Below, piece by piece: positions 15,492 through 23,653 of a stretch of 64,000 bases of DNA; position 1 is the first letter of the stretch; each line of letters begins with the position of its first letter. The stretch is from Pseudomonadota bacterium. GTDB lineage: Bacteria > Pseudomonadota > Gammaproteobacteria > Burkholderiales > Rhodocyclaceae. Both the position numbers and the translations under genes were made by a program. The notes under the pieces were generated by a model. The model was not told the origin of the DNA and made no database searches. It was given only the letters and a program-made list of their open reading frames with translations. The DNA is taken from the NCBI GenBank assembly GCA_018241685.1, contig JAFEDJ010000054.1, positions 248,001 through 312,000 of the forward strand, given 5' to 3'.

Positions 15492-17045
15492 ATGAGCGCC
15501 GCCCCTGCTCCGCTGCCGCCCCTCGAACCGGGGGCGCGCCGGCTGGCCACCGTGGCCCTGTCGCTGGCGACCTTCATGAACGTGCTGGACACCACCATCG
15601 CCAACGTGTCCCTGCCCAACATCGCCGGCGACCTGGGTGTCAGCCCGACCCAGGGCACCTGGGTCATCACCTCATTCGGCGTCGCCAACGCCATCGCCGT
15701 GCCGCTGACCGGCTGGCTCAGCCAGCGCGTCGGCCAGGTACGCCTGTTCGTCGCCTCGGTGGTGCTGTTCGTGCTCGCCTCGCTGCTGTGCGGCCTGGCC
15801 GGCAGCCTGGAGATGCTGATCGCCGCGCGGGTGCTGCAGGGCGCCGTCGCCGGGCCGATGATCCCGCTGTCCCAGGCCCTGCTGCTGCAGGCCTACCCGC
15901 GGGAAAAGTCCGGCATGGCGCTGGCGATGTGGTCGATGACGACCCTCGTCGCGCCGGTGATGGGCCCAATCCTCGGCGGCTGGCTGTCGGACAACCTGTC
16001 CTGGCCGTGGATCTTCTACATCAACGTGCCGGTCGGCATCGGCGCGGCCTGGATGAGCTGGCAGTTGCTGAAACACCGCGAGACGCCGACCCGCAAGCTT
16101 CCCATCGACAAGGTCGGGCTGGCGCTGCTGGTGATCTGGGTCGGTGCCCTGCAGATCATGCTCGACAAGGGCAAGGAGCTGGACTGGTTCGAATCCGGCG
16201 AGATCATCGCGCTGGCGGCGGTCACGGTGGTGGGCTTCGCGCTGTTCGTCGCCTGGGAGCTGACCGAGGAACACCCGGTGGTGGACCTGAGCCTGTTCGC
16301 CCGCCCCAACTTCCTGTTCGGCGTCATCGCGCTGGCCACCGCCTACGGGGTGTTCTTCGGCAACGTGGTGGTACTGCCCCTGTGGCTGCAGCAATACATG
16401 GGCTACACGGCTACCTGGGCCGGACTGGTGACGGCACCGATCGGCATCCTGGCGCTGCTGCTGTCGCCGGCGGTCGGCAAGATCCTGCCGCGCACCGACC
16501 CGCGCCGGCTGGCCACCGTGGCCTTCCTGGTGTTCGCGCTGGTGTCCTTCATGCGTTCGGGCTTCTCCACCGACATTGCACCGGGCAGCATCGTGGTGCC
16601 GCAGCTGATCCAGGGCATCGCGATGGCCTGCTTCTTCATCCCGCTGGTCTCCATCACCCTGTCGGGCCTGCCGATGGAACGCGTGCCGTCGGCGTCGGGG
16701 GTGTCGAACTTCGTGCGGATCACCTGCGGGGCCTTCGGTGCGTCGCTGATGACCACCCTGTGGGAGCGCCGCGCGGCGCTGCATCATGAGCAGCTGGCGG
16801 CCCACGTCAGCGCCTACAACCCGGTCGCCAGCGAGACCCTCGGCCAGCTGCAGGCCCAGGGGTTCGATCTGGCCCGCGGCCTCGGCGTACTGGAACGGCA
16901 GGTCAATGTGCAGGCCTTCTCACTGGCCGCCAACGACGTGTTCTGGGCATCGGGCTGCCTGTTCCTGCTGCTCCTCGTCAGCGTGTGGCTGACCCGTCCG
17001 GGCCACAGTCGTCCGGCCACAGCCAGCGGCGACGCGGCGCATTGA
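15492..17045 (+). CDS. emrB: DHA2 family MFS drug exporter, EmrB/QacA type
   Basis: The 517-aa inner-membrane transporter shows the 14-helix DHA2 pattern. The start is LDTTIANVSLPNIAGDLGVSPTQGTWVITSF (motif D1), with WLSQRVGQVRLF (motif A) and RVLQGAVAGPMIPLSQALLL (motif B) and GPILGGWLSDNLSWPWIFYINVPVG (motif C) following. These are the hallmarks of proton-driven multidrug antiport. With the preceding adaptor and outer-membrane factor it forms a tripartite pump, probably regulated by the upstream MarR protein. The substrate cannot be read from sequence. Confidence 0.94.
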   Translation: MSAAPAPLPPLEPGARRLATVALSLATFMNVLDTTIANVSLPNIAGDLGVSPTQGTWVITSFGVANAIAVPLTGWLSQRVGQVRLFVASVVLFVLASLLCGLAGSLEMLIAARVLQGAVAGPMIPLSQALLLQAYPREKSGMALAMWSMTTLVAPVMGPILGGWLSDNLSWPWIFYINVPVGIGAAWMSWQLLKHRETPTRKLPIDKVGLALLVIWVGALQIMLDKGKELDWFESGEIIALAAVTVVGFALFVAWELTEEHPVVDLSLFARPNFLFGVIALATAYGVFFGNVVVLPLWLQQYMGYTATWAGLVTAPIGILALLLSPAVGKILPRTDPRRLATVAFLVFALVSFMRSGFSTDIAPGSIVVPQLIQGIAMACFFIPLVSITLSGLPMERVPSASGVSNFVRITCGAFGASLMTTLWERRAALHHEQLAAHVSAYNPVASETLGQLQAQGFDLARGLGVLERQVNVQAFSLAANDVFWASGCLFLLLLVSVWLTRPGHSRPATASGDAAH

Positions 17046-17066
17046 CCCCGCGGCGACCGGCGCAGG

Positions 17067-17834
17067 CTACAGCGGCAACCCCCGCGGCTTGCGCCCGGCC
17101 CGCGCGAACAGGCGGTCGAACAGTGGATTGGGCAGGAGGCGCAGCAGCTTGGCCACCACGCCCATCTGCCATGGGATGACGGTGTAACCGACGCCTGCCT
17201 TGATGGCCCGCGCAAAGCGCCGCGCGGCCTCGTCGGCGGGCAGCAGGAAGGGCATCGGATACGGGTTGATGGCGGTCATCGGCGTGTCGATATAGCCGGG
17301 CGCAATGGTCACCACCTTCACGCCGCTGCCATGCAGCTCGACGCGCAGGCTCTCGAGATAGGCGATCGCCGCCGCCTTCGACGCACTGTAGGCACCCGCG
17401 CCGGGCAGCCCGCGGATACCGGCCACCGACGCGATGCCGACCAGGCGCCCGCGACCACAGCCACGCAAGGGTGCAACGAAGGGCTGAAAGCTGGCGACGA
17501 TGCCGAGCACATTGGTCCGCAGCACGCGCTCGAAGGCCGCCAGATCGTCGGCCTCCTCGGTCAGTGTACCCACCGACACGCCGGCGTTGGCGATGACCAC
17601 GTCGGGCACGCCGAAGCGGGCCATGAAGTCCGTAGCGGCATCCGCCAGCGCGCCCGCCTCCGCCACGTCGACGCAATACACCGCATGCGTGCCGGGCAGG
17701 CTGGCAGCCAGCCCGGTCAGCGCATCGCGACGCCGCCCGACCAGGCCCAGGCTGGCCCCGGCAGCGGCGTAATGGCGTGCCAGCGCGGCGCCGATGCCGC
17801 TCGAGGCGCCGGTGATGAAGACGCGGAGAGCCAC
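17067..17834 (-). CDS. Short-chain dehydrogenase/reductase
   Basis: The 255-residue protein begins VALRVFITGASSGIGAALARHYA, the classical SDR TGxxxGIG cofactor loop. It has the NAG motif (VIANAGVSVG), catalytic Ser in IASVAGIRGLP, and YSASK for the Tyr-Lys pair. I place the start at the GTG at 17834, just ahead of the Rossmann strand; a GTG at 17885 would add 17 residues and neither has a good ribosome site. Substrate unknown. It follows dsbA on the same strand and is the last gene of that group. Confidence 0.85.
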   Translation of the reverse strand: MALRVFITGASSGIGAALARHYAAAGASLGLVGRRRDALTGLAASLPGTHAVYCVDVAEAGALADAATDFMARFGVPDVVIANAGVSVGTLTEEADDLAAFERVLRTNVLGIVASFQPFVAPLRGCGRGRLVGIASVAGIRGLPGAGAYSASKAAAIAYLESLRVELHGSGVKVVTIAPGYIDTPMTAINPYPMPFLLPADEAARRFARAIKAGVGYTVIPWQMGVVAKLLRLLPNPLFDRLFARAGRKPRGLPL

Positions 17835-17906
17835 GGAAGAAGGAAACAGGAAAGAAAGAAGGCTGAGGCCGCGGCACGATCGCACCGCGGCCCGGATGGA
17901 AGACGC

Positions 17907-18548
17907 TTACTTGCGGCCCTGTTCGCCGCGGGCGCGGGCGATCAGCTGGTCGGCCACCTTCAGGGATGCCTCATGGGAACCGGCGATGGAGGCGGAGGTG
18001 AAGTACTTGCCGTCGATCGCGAGGGTCGGCACGCCCTGGATCTTGTAGTCACGGCCGAGCTTCTCGACACGCTGCAGGCTAACCTGAACCCCGAAGGAGC
18101 GGTAGGCGTCGAGAAACTTCTTGCTGTCGACACCCTTCTTGACCGCCCATTCCTGCGCGCCAGCCTCGGTGTGCAGCGGCTGCTTGTCGGTCTGCACCGC
18201 CTCGAAAACCTGCCCGTGCAGGCGGGCCAGGTCGCCGGTGGCCGCCAGCGTGAGATGCAGGCGGGCCAGACCGGTCAGCTGGGGATTACCCCAAGTCACC
18301 GGCACGCGGTGGAAGTAAACATCCGCGGGCAGCTTCTTGACCCATTGCTCCAGCAGCGGATCGAAGGCGCGGCAGTGGGGGCAGCCGTAATGGAAGAACT
18401 CGATCACCTCAACCTTGCCCTTGGTCTCGGTCGGCTGCGGCGGCGAAACCAGTTCAAAGCCGCTACCGCTCTGGGCCAGGACGGGCCGCCCGACGAGGCC
18501 GACGGCCACTGCGGCGGAAAGCTGTTTGAGGACATCACGACGCTGCAT
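17907..18548 (-). CDS. dsbA: Periplasmic thiol:disulfide oxidoreductase DsbA
   Basis: The 213-residue product has a signal peptide (MQRRDVLKQLSAAVAVGLVGRPVLAQ, with a twin-arginine-like start), followed by EFFHYGCPHCRAFDPLL with the CPHC active site and GVPTLAIDGKY with the cis-proline. It introduces disulfide bonds into exported proteins. AAGGAGAAACC precedes the ATG at 18548. It lies downstream of the SPOR-domain gene with a 29-base gap; argS-SPOR-dsbA is an arrangement I associate with betaproteobacteria. Confidence 0.94.
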   Translation of the reverse strand: MQRRDVLKQLSAAVAVGLVGRPVLAQSGSGFELVSPPQPTETKGKVEVIEFFHYGCPHCRAFDPLLEQWVKKLPADVYFHRVPVTWGNPQLTGLARLHLTLAATGDLARLHGQVFEAVQTDKQPLHTEAGAQEWAVKKGVDSKKFLDAYRSFGVQVSLQRVEKLGRDYKIQGVPTLAIDGKYFTSASIAGSHEASLKVADQLIARARGEQGRK

Positions 18549-18577
18549 TACGGTTTCTCCTTGAAGCGGCAAAGCTC

Positions 18578-19345
18578 TCATTGAGCAGTACCGGCCGGCT
18601 TTGGTTCCTTGGGTTTGATCCGGACGATGGCGGCGTTGATGCCGCCAGTCGCCAACTGCTGGCGGGCCTTGTTCATTTCATCGGCGCCGAGGTAAGGGCC
18701 GGTCCGGACGCGGTGCACGGTGCCCTTGTCGGGCACATCCACCTTCTGCACGCTAGCCTCCACTCCCATCAACGCAAGACGCGCCTTCAGGTTGTCAGCC
18801 TCGGAGGGATCCTCGAAGGAGCCCGCCTGCAGGTAGTACTTTTCGGGCGTCAGCGGCTTGTCGAGCAGCGCCGCTTCGGCCTTGGCATGCTCGGCGTCGG
18901 CCTTGGCCTTGTCACTCTTCTGCGTCTCGTCCGGCTTGGTCGCGACAGGCTTGTCGGTCTTGGCCGTCTTGTCGCTCTTCTCGGGCTTGGCCGGCTTGAT
19001 ATCCTCGGTGGTTTCCTCGGGCTTGCCGGGTGCCGGCAGTGCATCGGTGCCCTTGGGCAGCACGTTGTAGAAGTCGAAGCGCGGCTTCTCCACCGGCTTG
19101 TCGCCGGCCTTGCCGGGCAGCGCAATGGGCTCGCTGCTCTGCGGCTTGGGCGGCGGCGGTACCACCACCGGCTTCTCCTCCTGCTTCGACTTCTGGAACG
19201 GCGACGCCGAAGTGAAGTACAGCGCGATCCCCGCCGCGACCAATGCGCCGAGGATCAGCCCAACGAAGATGCCGACCAGGGTGCTGCCCCGGCTGCCCGA
19301 TTTAGGTTTGTTGGTCTGCAGACGGGGTTTCAGATCACGGCTCAT
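18578..19345 (-). CDS. SPOR-domain membrane protein, FtsN-like
   Basis: This 255-aa protein has a short cytoplasmic start (MSRDLKPRLQTNKPKSG), one transmembrane helix (about residues 22-44, STLVGIFVGLILGALVAAGIALYF), a long Pro/Lys-rich periplasmic linker, and a C-terminal SPOR domain (YYLQAGSFEDPSEADNLKARL ... VHRVRTGPYL). SPOR binds denuded septal peptidoglycan; the layout is that of FtsN-type division proteins. The start at 19345 begins 18 bases after the argS stop. Whether it is the essential FtsN of this organism or an accessory SPOR protein is not decidable here. Confidence 0.88.
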   Translation of the reverse strand: MSRDLKPRLQTNKPKSGSRGSTLVGIFVGLILGALVAAGIALYFTSASPFQKSKQEEKPVVVPPPPKPQSSEPIALPGKAGDKPVEKPRFDFYNVLPKGTDALPAPGKPEETTEDIKPAKPEKSDKTAKTDKPVATKPDETQKSDKAKADAEHAKAEAALLDKPLTPEKYYLQAGSFEDPSEADNLKARLALMGVEASVQKVDVPDKGTVHRVRTGPYLGADEMNKARQQLATGGINAAIVRIKPKEPKPAGTAQ

Positions 19346-19363
19346 GAACGACGGGTCCGGCAA

Positions 19364-21097
19364 TTACATGGATTCGGGGGCTGAGACACCAAGCAGACGC
19401 AGGCCGTTGCGGATAACCTGGCGCACCGCCGCGGCCAAGGCCAGACGGGCCAGCTTGAGGCCTTCGTCGTCCACCAGCATGCGCTCGGCGTTGTAGTAGC
19501 TGTGGAACTCGCCGGCCAGGTCTTTCAGGTAGAAGGCGATCTGGTGCGGGGCGTAATCGGCGGCCGCACTGCGGACAATCTCGGGGAAGGCGGTCAGGCG
19601 TGCGCACAGGGCCAGCTCGCGCTCGTTATCGAGGCGGGCGAGGTCGGCCTCGAGCAGGTCGGCCGGCGTGCCGTTCCACTGGTTGAGCACCGAGCACTGG
19701 CGAGCATGGGCGTACTGGATGTAATACACCGGGTTCTCGTTGCTTTGACTCTTGGCCAGGTCGAGATCGAAGTCCAGGTGCTGATCGGCCTTGCGCAGCA
19801 CGTAGAAGAAGCGGCAGGCGTCGTTGCCGACCTCCTTGCGCAACTCGCGCAGCGTGACGAACTCCCCGGAGCGGGTAGACATCGCCGCCTTCTGGCCGTC
19901 GCGGTACAACACCGCGAACTGCACCAGCGCCACGTCGAGCTTCTCGGGCGGCAGGCCGAGGGCCTGCAGGGCGCCCTTCACGCGCGGGATGTAGCCGTGG
20001 TGGTCGGCACCCCAGATGTCGATGATGCGGTCGAAGCCGCGCTCGTACTTGTTGGCGTGGTAGGCGATGTCGGACGCGAAGTAGGTGTACAGGCCGTTCT
20101 CACGCTGCACGACACGGTCCTTCTCGTCACCGAAGGCGGTGGAGCGGAACCACTTGGCACCGTCCTGCTCGTACAGGTGGCCGCCGACCTCCAGCGCGGT
20201 GACGGCCTTCTCGACCAGGCCGGTGTCGAACAGGGAGCGTTCGGAGAACCATTTGTCGAAGCTCACGCCGAACTCGCCCAGATCCTCGCGGCCGTCGCCG
20301 AGCTGTTCGGTGAGTGCGAAACCATGCACCCACGCATAGTCGGAGCCGAGCAGGTTCTTGGCGTTGGCGATCAGCGCATCCAGGTGGCCTTCCTTGTCGG
20401 CCTCGACGGACGGCGCACCGGCCAGCACGTCGGCGGCGGACACCTTGGCGAAGCGGTCGGCGTGGGATTCCTTGATCTGCGCCGCCATGTCCTTCACGTA
20501 GTCGCCCTGGTAGGCGTTGGGCGGGAAGGCAATCGCGATGCCGAACAGATCTAGGTAACGCAGCCAGGTGGACAGCGCCAGGATGTCCATCTGCCGGCCG
20601 GCGTCGTTGATGTAGTACTCGCGGGTGACTTCGAAACCGGCGAAGTCGAGCACGTCGGACAGGGATGCGCCGTAGGCCGCACCGCGGCCATGGCCCACGT
20701 GCAGCGGGCCGGTGGGGTTGGCGGAGACGAATTCCACCTGCACCTTGACGCCGCTCTTGTCGCCGCGGCCGAAGGCCTCGCCGCGCTCCAGCACGCTGCG
20801 CACGACGGCGGTCTTGGCATCGGAGACCAGCGTGAAGTTGATGAAGCCGGCGCCGGCCACTTCAGCCTTGGCGATCAGATCGGACTTGGGCAATTCGGCC
20901 AGCAGCAGGTTGGCCAGTTCGCGCGGATTGCGCTTCAGCGGCTTGGCCAGCTGCAGCGCCAGGTTGCTTGCAAAATCACCGTGGCCGGCCTGCTTGGGAC
21001 GTTCCAGGTTGATGGGGGTTTCGGCCTGTTCGGGGGCGACGCTCAACAAGGCGGCGCGCAGGAGGTCGGCAAGCTGGGTTTTGGAATCGGCGCTCAT
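19364..21097 (-). CDS. argS: Arginyl-tRNA synthetase
   Basis: The 577-residue class I synthetase has the ArgRS N-terminal Add1 domain, FVSANPTGPLHVGHGRGAAYG (HIGH-like motif HVGH), the ArgRS-specific WGADHHGYIPRVKGAL, the KMSK-equivalent region AAMSTRSGEFVTL, and the all-alpha C-terminal anticodon-binding domain (YYNAERMLVDD). It charges tRNA-Arg. The start at 21097 (MSADSKTQLADLL) fits the family; an upstream extension of eight residues lacks conservation. It leads the minus-strand argS-SPOR-dsbA-SDR group. Confidence 0.96.
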   Translation of the reverse strand: MSADSKTQLADLLRAALLSVAPEQAETPINLERPKQAGHGDFASNLALQLAKPLKRNPRELANLLLAELPKSDLIAKAEVAGAGFINFTLVSDAKTAVVRSVLERGEAFGRGDKSGVKVQVEFVSANPTGPLHVGHGRGAAYGASLSDVLDFAGFEVTREYYINDAGRQMDILALSTWLRYLDLFGIAIAFPPNAYQGDYVKDMAAQIKESHADRFAKVSAADVLAGAPSVEADKEGHLDALIANAKNLLGSDYAWVHGFALTEQLGDGREDLGEFGVSFDKWFSERSLFDTGLVEKAVTALEVGGHLYEQDGAKWFRSTAFGDEKDRVVQRENGLYTYFASDIAYHANKYERGFDRIIDIWGADHHGYIPRVKGALQALGLPPEKLDVALVQFAVLYRDGQKAAMSTRSGEFVTLRELRKEVGNDACRFFYVLRKADQHLDFDLDLAKSQSNENPVYYIQYAHARQCSVLNQWNGTPADLLEADLARLDNERELALCARLTAFPEIVRSAAADYAPHQIAFYLKDLAGEFHSYYNAERMLVDDEGLKLARLALAAAVRQVIRNGLRLLGVSAPESM

Positions 21098-21251
21098 GGC
21101 AAACACTGCGACTAAAAGCACAGGATTATATCCAAGCAGGCGTTACCACGGCGGGACGCCGGTGCGGCGGCGGTAACAAAGTGCGACCAGCATGGCAAAA
21201 AAGATGTCCTTGCCCTATCTTTGCACCCTGTGTGCGCTGCCGGAAACGACC

Positions 21252-21908
21252 GTGAGCCTCTTCCGACCGACCCTCCTCCTCGCCAGCCTGCTGGCCGCTG
21301 CGGTTGCTCACGCCGAGCCCGCCACGCTGCACTGGCCGGTGCCGATGCCGGCCGGCGCGGGCTGGCGCATCGTCGATCTGCGTGAAGGCCAGGGCATCCG
21401 CCACGAGGAATACCTGCCCCGCAGCCAGGGCCTGGAAGACTACCGCGACCGCATCCTGGTGCAACGCTTCGCCGCCCAGGACATGGGCCCCGACGCCTAC
21501 CTCGCCACCATCGCCGCCGGACTGGCCCGGCATTGTGCCGGCTTCACCACCAGCGGGATGGTCAGTAGTGTCCGTGACGGCCTGCCCAGCGCCACCCGCA
21601 CGGCCTATTGCAGCAACTTCCAGAACCGCCCCTACGGCTATGTCATCACCCAGAAGGCGATCCGCGACGGCGACCACCTGTTCGTCGTCGAGCGGGAATG
21701 GCGCGTACCGACTTTCTCGATCGACGACACCGGCATGGCCAGCCTGAGCTTCGGCAGCCCGGACGAGGACAAGGCGCTGAAGCGGGAGATCCATACGGCA
21801 ACCCGCTGGCTGCTGGAACAGGTGCAGCCGGGCCGCAGTGCCGCCGCACCGGTTGCGACGCCCCCACCGCAGCCAACAGTACCGACGCGCCCTGCCAAGC
21901 GGCGCTGA
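21252..21908 (+). CDS. Exported protein of unknown function
   Basis: Starting at GTG 21252 gives 218 residues with a clean Sec signal peptide (VSLFRPTLLLASLLAAAVAHA, cleavage after AHA). The mature part has a W-P-V-P-rich beginning (ATLHWPVPMPAGAGWRIVDL), then alternating short strands, conserved-looking Tyr/Phe positions and two cysteines (HCAGF, AYCSNF) that could form a disulfide. It ends in a Pro/Ala-rich tail. A longer form from ATG 21192 would hide the signal peptide behind 20 extra residues. I do not recognise the family. It is divergent from argS and 73 bases upstream of ubiB. Confidence 0.65.
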   Translation: MSLFRPTLLLASLLAAAVAHAEPATLHWPVPMPAGAGWRIVDLREGQGIRHEEYLPRSQGLEDYRDRILVQRFAAQDMGPDAYLATIAAGLARHCAGFTTSGMVSSVRDGLPSATRTAYCSNFQNRPYGYVITQKAIRDGDHLFVVEREWRVPTFSIDDTGMASLSFGSPDEDKALKREIHTATRWLLEQVQPGRSAAAPVATPPPQPTVPTRPAKRR

Positions 21909-21980
21909 CGAGCAGCCTTGGCGGCTTTCGTCGCCCAGCCTTTCCGGGCACAATCCGCGTTTTCCTTTTCTACTGCCGCC

Positions 21981-23516
21981 GTGCGTCTCTTCCGACTCGT
22001 CAAGATCGTCTCCGTGAGCCTGAAATACGGGCTCGACCAGATGGTCCTCTCCAACGAGCCGACCGGCCGCCTGGCCTGGCTGGCGAAGCTCACCCGCTTC
22101 CGCCGGACCTTCGACGAGCCGTCCGGCGCGCGGCTCCGACAGGCCCTCGAATCCCTCGGTCCGATCTTCGTCAAGTTCGGCCAGATGCTGTCCACCCGCC
22201 GCGACTTGCTGCCGCCGGCCATCGCCGAAGAACTGGCACGCCTGCAGGACCGGGTGCCGCCCTTCTCCAGCGCGGAAGCCCTCGCCCAGTTGCAGGAAGC
22301 CTACGGCAAGCCGGCCGACGAGGTCTTCGCGCGCTTCGAGCGGGAGCCGGTCGCCTCCGCCTCCATCGCCCAGGTGCACTTCGCCGAACTGCCCGACGGC
22401 ACCGAAGTGGCGGTGAAGATCCTGCGCCCCGGCATCGCGCCGGTGATCGCCCACGACCTGGCCCTGCTCGACGTGGCCGCCACGGTGCTCGAGAAGCTGT
22501 GGCCGGAAGGCCGCCGCCTCAAGCCGCGGGAAGTGGTCGCCGAGTTCTCCAAGTACCTGCGCGACGAGCTCGACCTGATGCGCGAAGCCGCCAACTGCTC
22601 CCAGTTGCGGCGCAACTTCAAGGACTCCGAGCTGCTCGTGGTACCCGAGGTGCATTGGGACTTCTGCTCCACCAACGTGATGGTGATGGAGCGCATGAAA
22701 GGCATCCCGATCTCCCAGCTCGAGGCCCTCAAACAGAACGGCATCGACCTCAAGCACCTGTCCCGCGCCGGCGTCGAGATCTTCTTCACGCAGGTCTTCC
22801 GTGACGGCTTCTTCCACGCCGACATGCACCCCGGCAACATCTTCGTGGCCACCGACGGCCCGGCCCGGGGGCGCTACATCGCGCTGGACTTCGGCATCAT
22901 CGGCACCCTCAACGACTCCGACAAGAAGTACCTCGCCACCAACTTCCTGGCCTTCTTCCAACGCGATTACCGACGCGTCGCGCTGGCCCACATCGAGGCC
23001 GGCTGGGTGCCGTCGCACACCCGCGTAGACGAGTTCGAAGGGGCGATCCGCGCGGTCTGCGAGCCGATCTTCGACCGCCCGCTGAAGGACATCTCCTTCG
23101 GCAAGACGCTGCTGCGCCTGTTCCAGACCGCCCGCCGCTTCGAGATGGAAGTCCAGCCCCAGCTCGTGCTGCTGCAAAAAACCCTGCTCAACATCGAAGG
23201 CCTCGGCCGCCAGCTCGACCCCGACCTTGATCTGTGGAAGACCGCCAAGCCCTTCCTCGAACGCTGGATGAACGACCAGATCGGCTGGCGCGCGCTGCTG
23301 CGCCACGTCAAGGACGAAGCACCGTCGTGGGCCGCCACGCTGCCGCAGCTGCCGCGCCTGATGCACAAGGCCCTGGCCCAGCCGGTGGCGGAGGACCACC
23401 GCGCCGAACTCGCCCGCCTCGTCGTCGAAAGCCGCCGCACCCGCTACTGGCTGATCGGCTGCACCGTGCTGTTGACCGCACTGGCCGCCATCGAGGCCTG
23501 GCACCTGCTGCATTGA
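21981..23516 (+). CDS. ubiB: UbiB, ubiquinone biosynthesis accessory ATPase/kinase-like protein
   Basis: The 511-residue ABC1/ADCK-type protein has the KxGQ motif (FVKFGQMLSTRRDLLP), an Ala-rich nucleotide loop (ASASIAQVHFAELPDG), VAVKILRPGI with the kinase-like Lys, FFHADMHPGNI as the catalytic loop and ALDFGIIG as the metal-binding DFG-like motif. Two C-terminal transmembrane-type segments follow. UbiB assists coenzyme Q biosynthesis at the inner membrane. GTG at 21981 gives the family's usual start; upstream in-frame residues look unconserved. Confidence 0.94.
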   Translation: MRLFRLVKIVSVSLKYGLDQMVLSNEPTGRLAWLAKLTRFRRTFDEPSGARLRQALESLGPIFVKFGQMLSTRRDLLPPAIAEELARLQDRVPPFSSAEALAQLQEAYGKPADEVFARFEREPVASASIAQVHFAELPDGTEVAVKILRPGIAPVIAHDLALLDVAATVLEKLWPEGRRLKPREVVAEFSKYLRDELDLMREAANCSQLRRNFKDSELLVVPEVHWDFCSTNVMVMERMKGIPISQLEALKQNGIDLKHLSRAGVEIFFTQVFRDGFFHADMHPGNIFVATDGPARGRYIALDFGIIGTLNDSDKKYLATNFLAFFQRDYRRVALAHIEAGWVPSHTRVDEFEGAIRAVCEPIFDRPLKDISFGKTLLRLFQTARRFEMEVQPQLVLLQKTLLNIEGLGRQLDPDLDLWKTAKPFLERWMNDQIGWRALLRHVKDEAPSWAATLPQLPRLMHKALAQPVAEDHRAELARLVVESRRTRYWLIGCTVLLTALAAIEAWHLLH

Positions 23517-23653
23517 ACGGGGGCGCAGGGTGAGGCGGCGCAACTCCGTCACACCCCACACACTGCCGCGGCGGCGCTGCTGAACGAAGCCACCATCACC
23601 CGCTCAAACAGGCATGACGGCCATCTCGGCCCAACCGCCTTCGGAGGAAGACC

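Noticed and set aside
21192..21251. ATG 21192 as start of the exported unknown protein
   Set aside because: It would place 20 polar/cysteine-containing residues before a clean signal peptide; GTG 21252 gives a normal exported protein.
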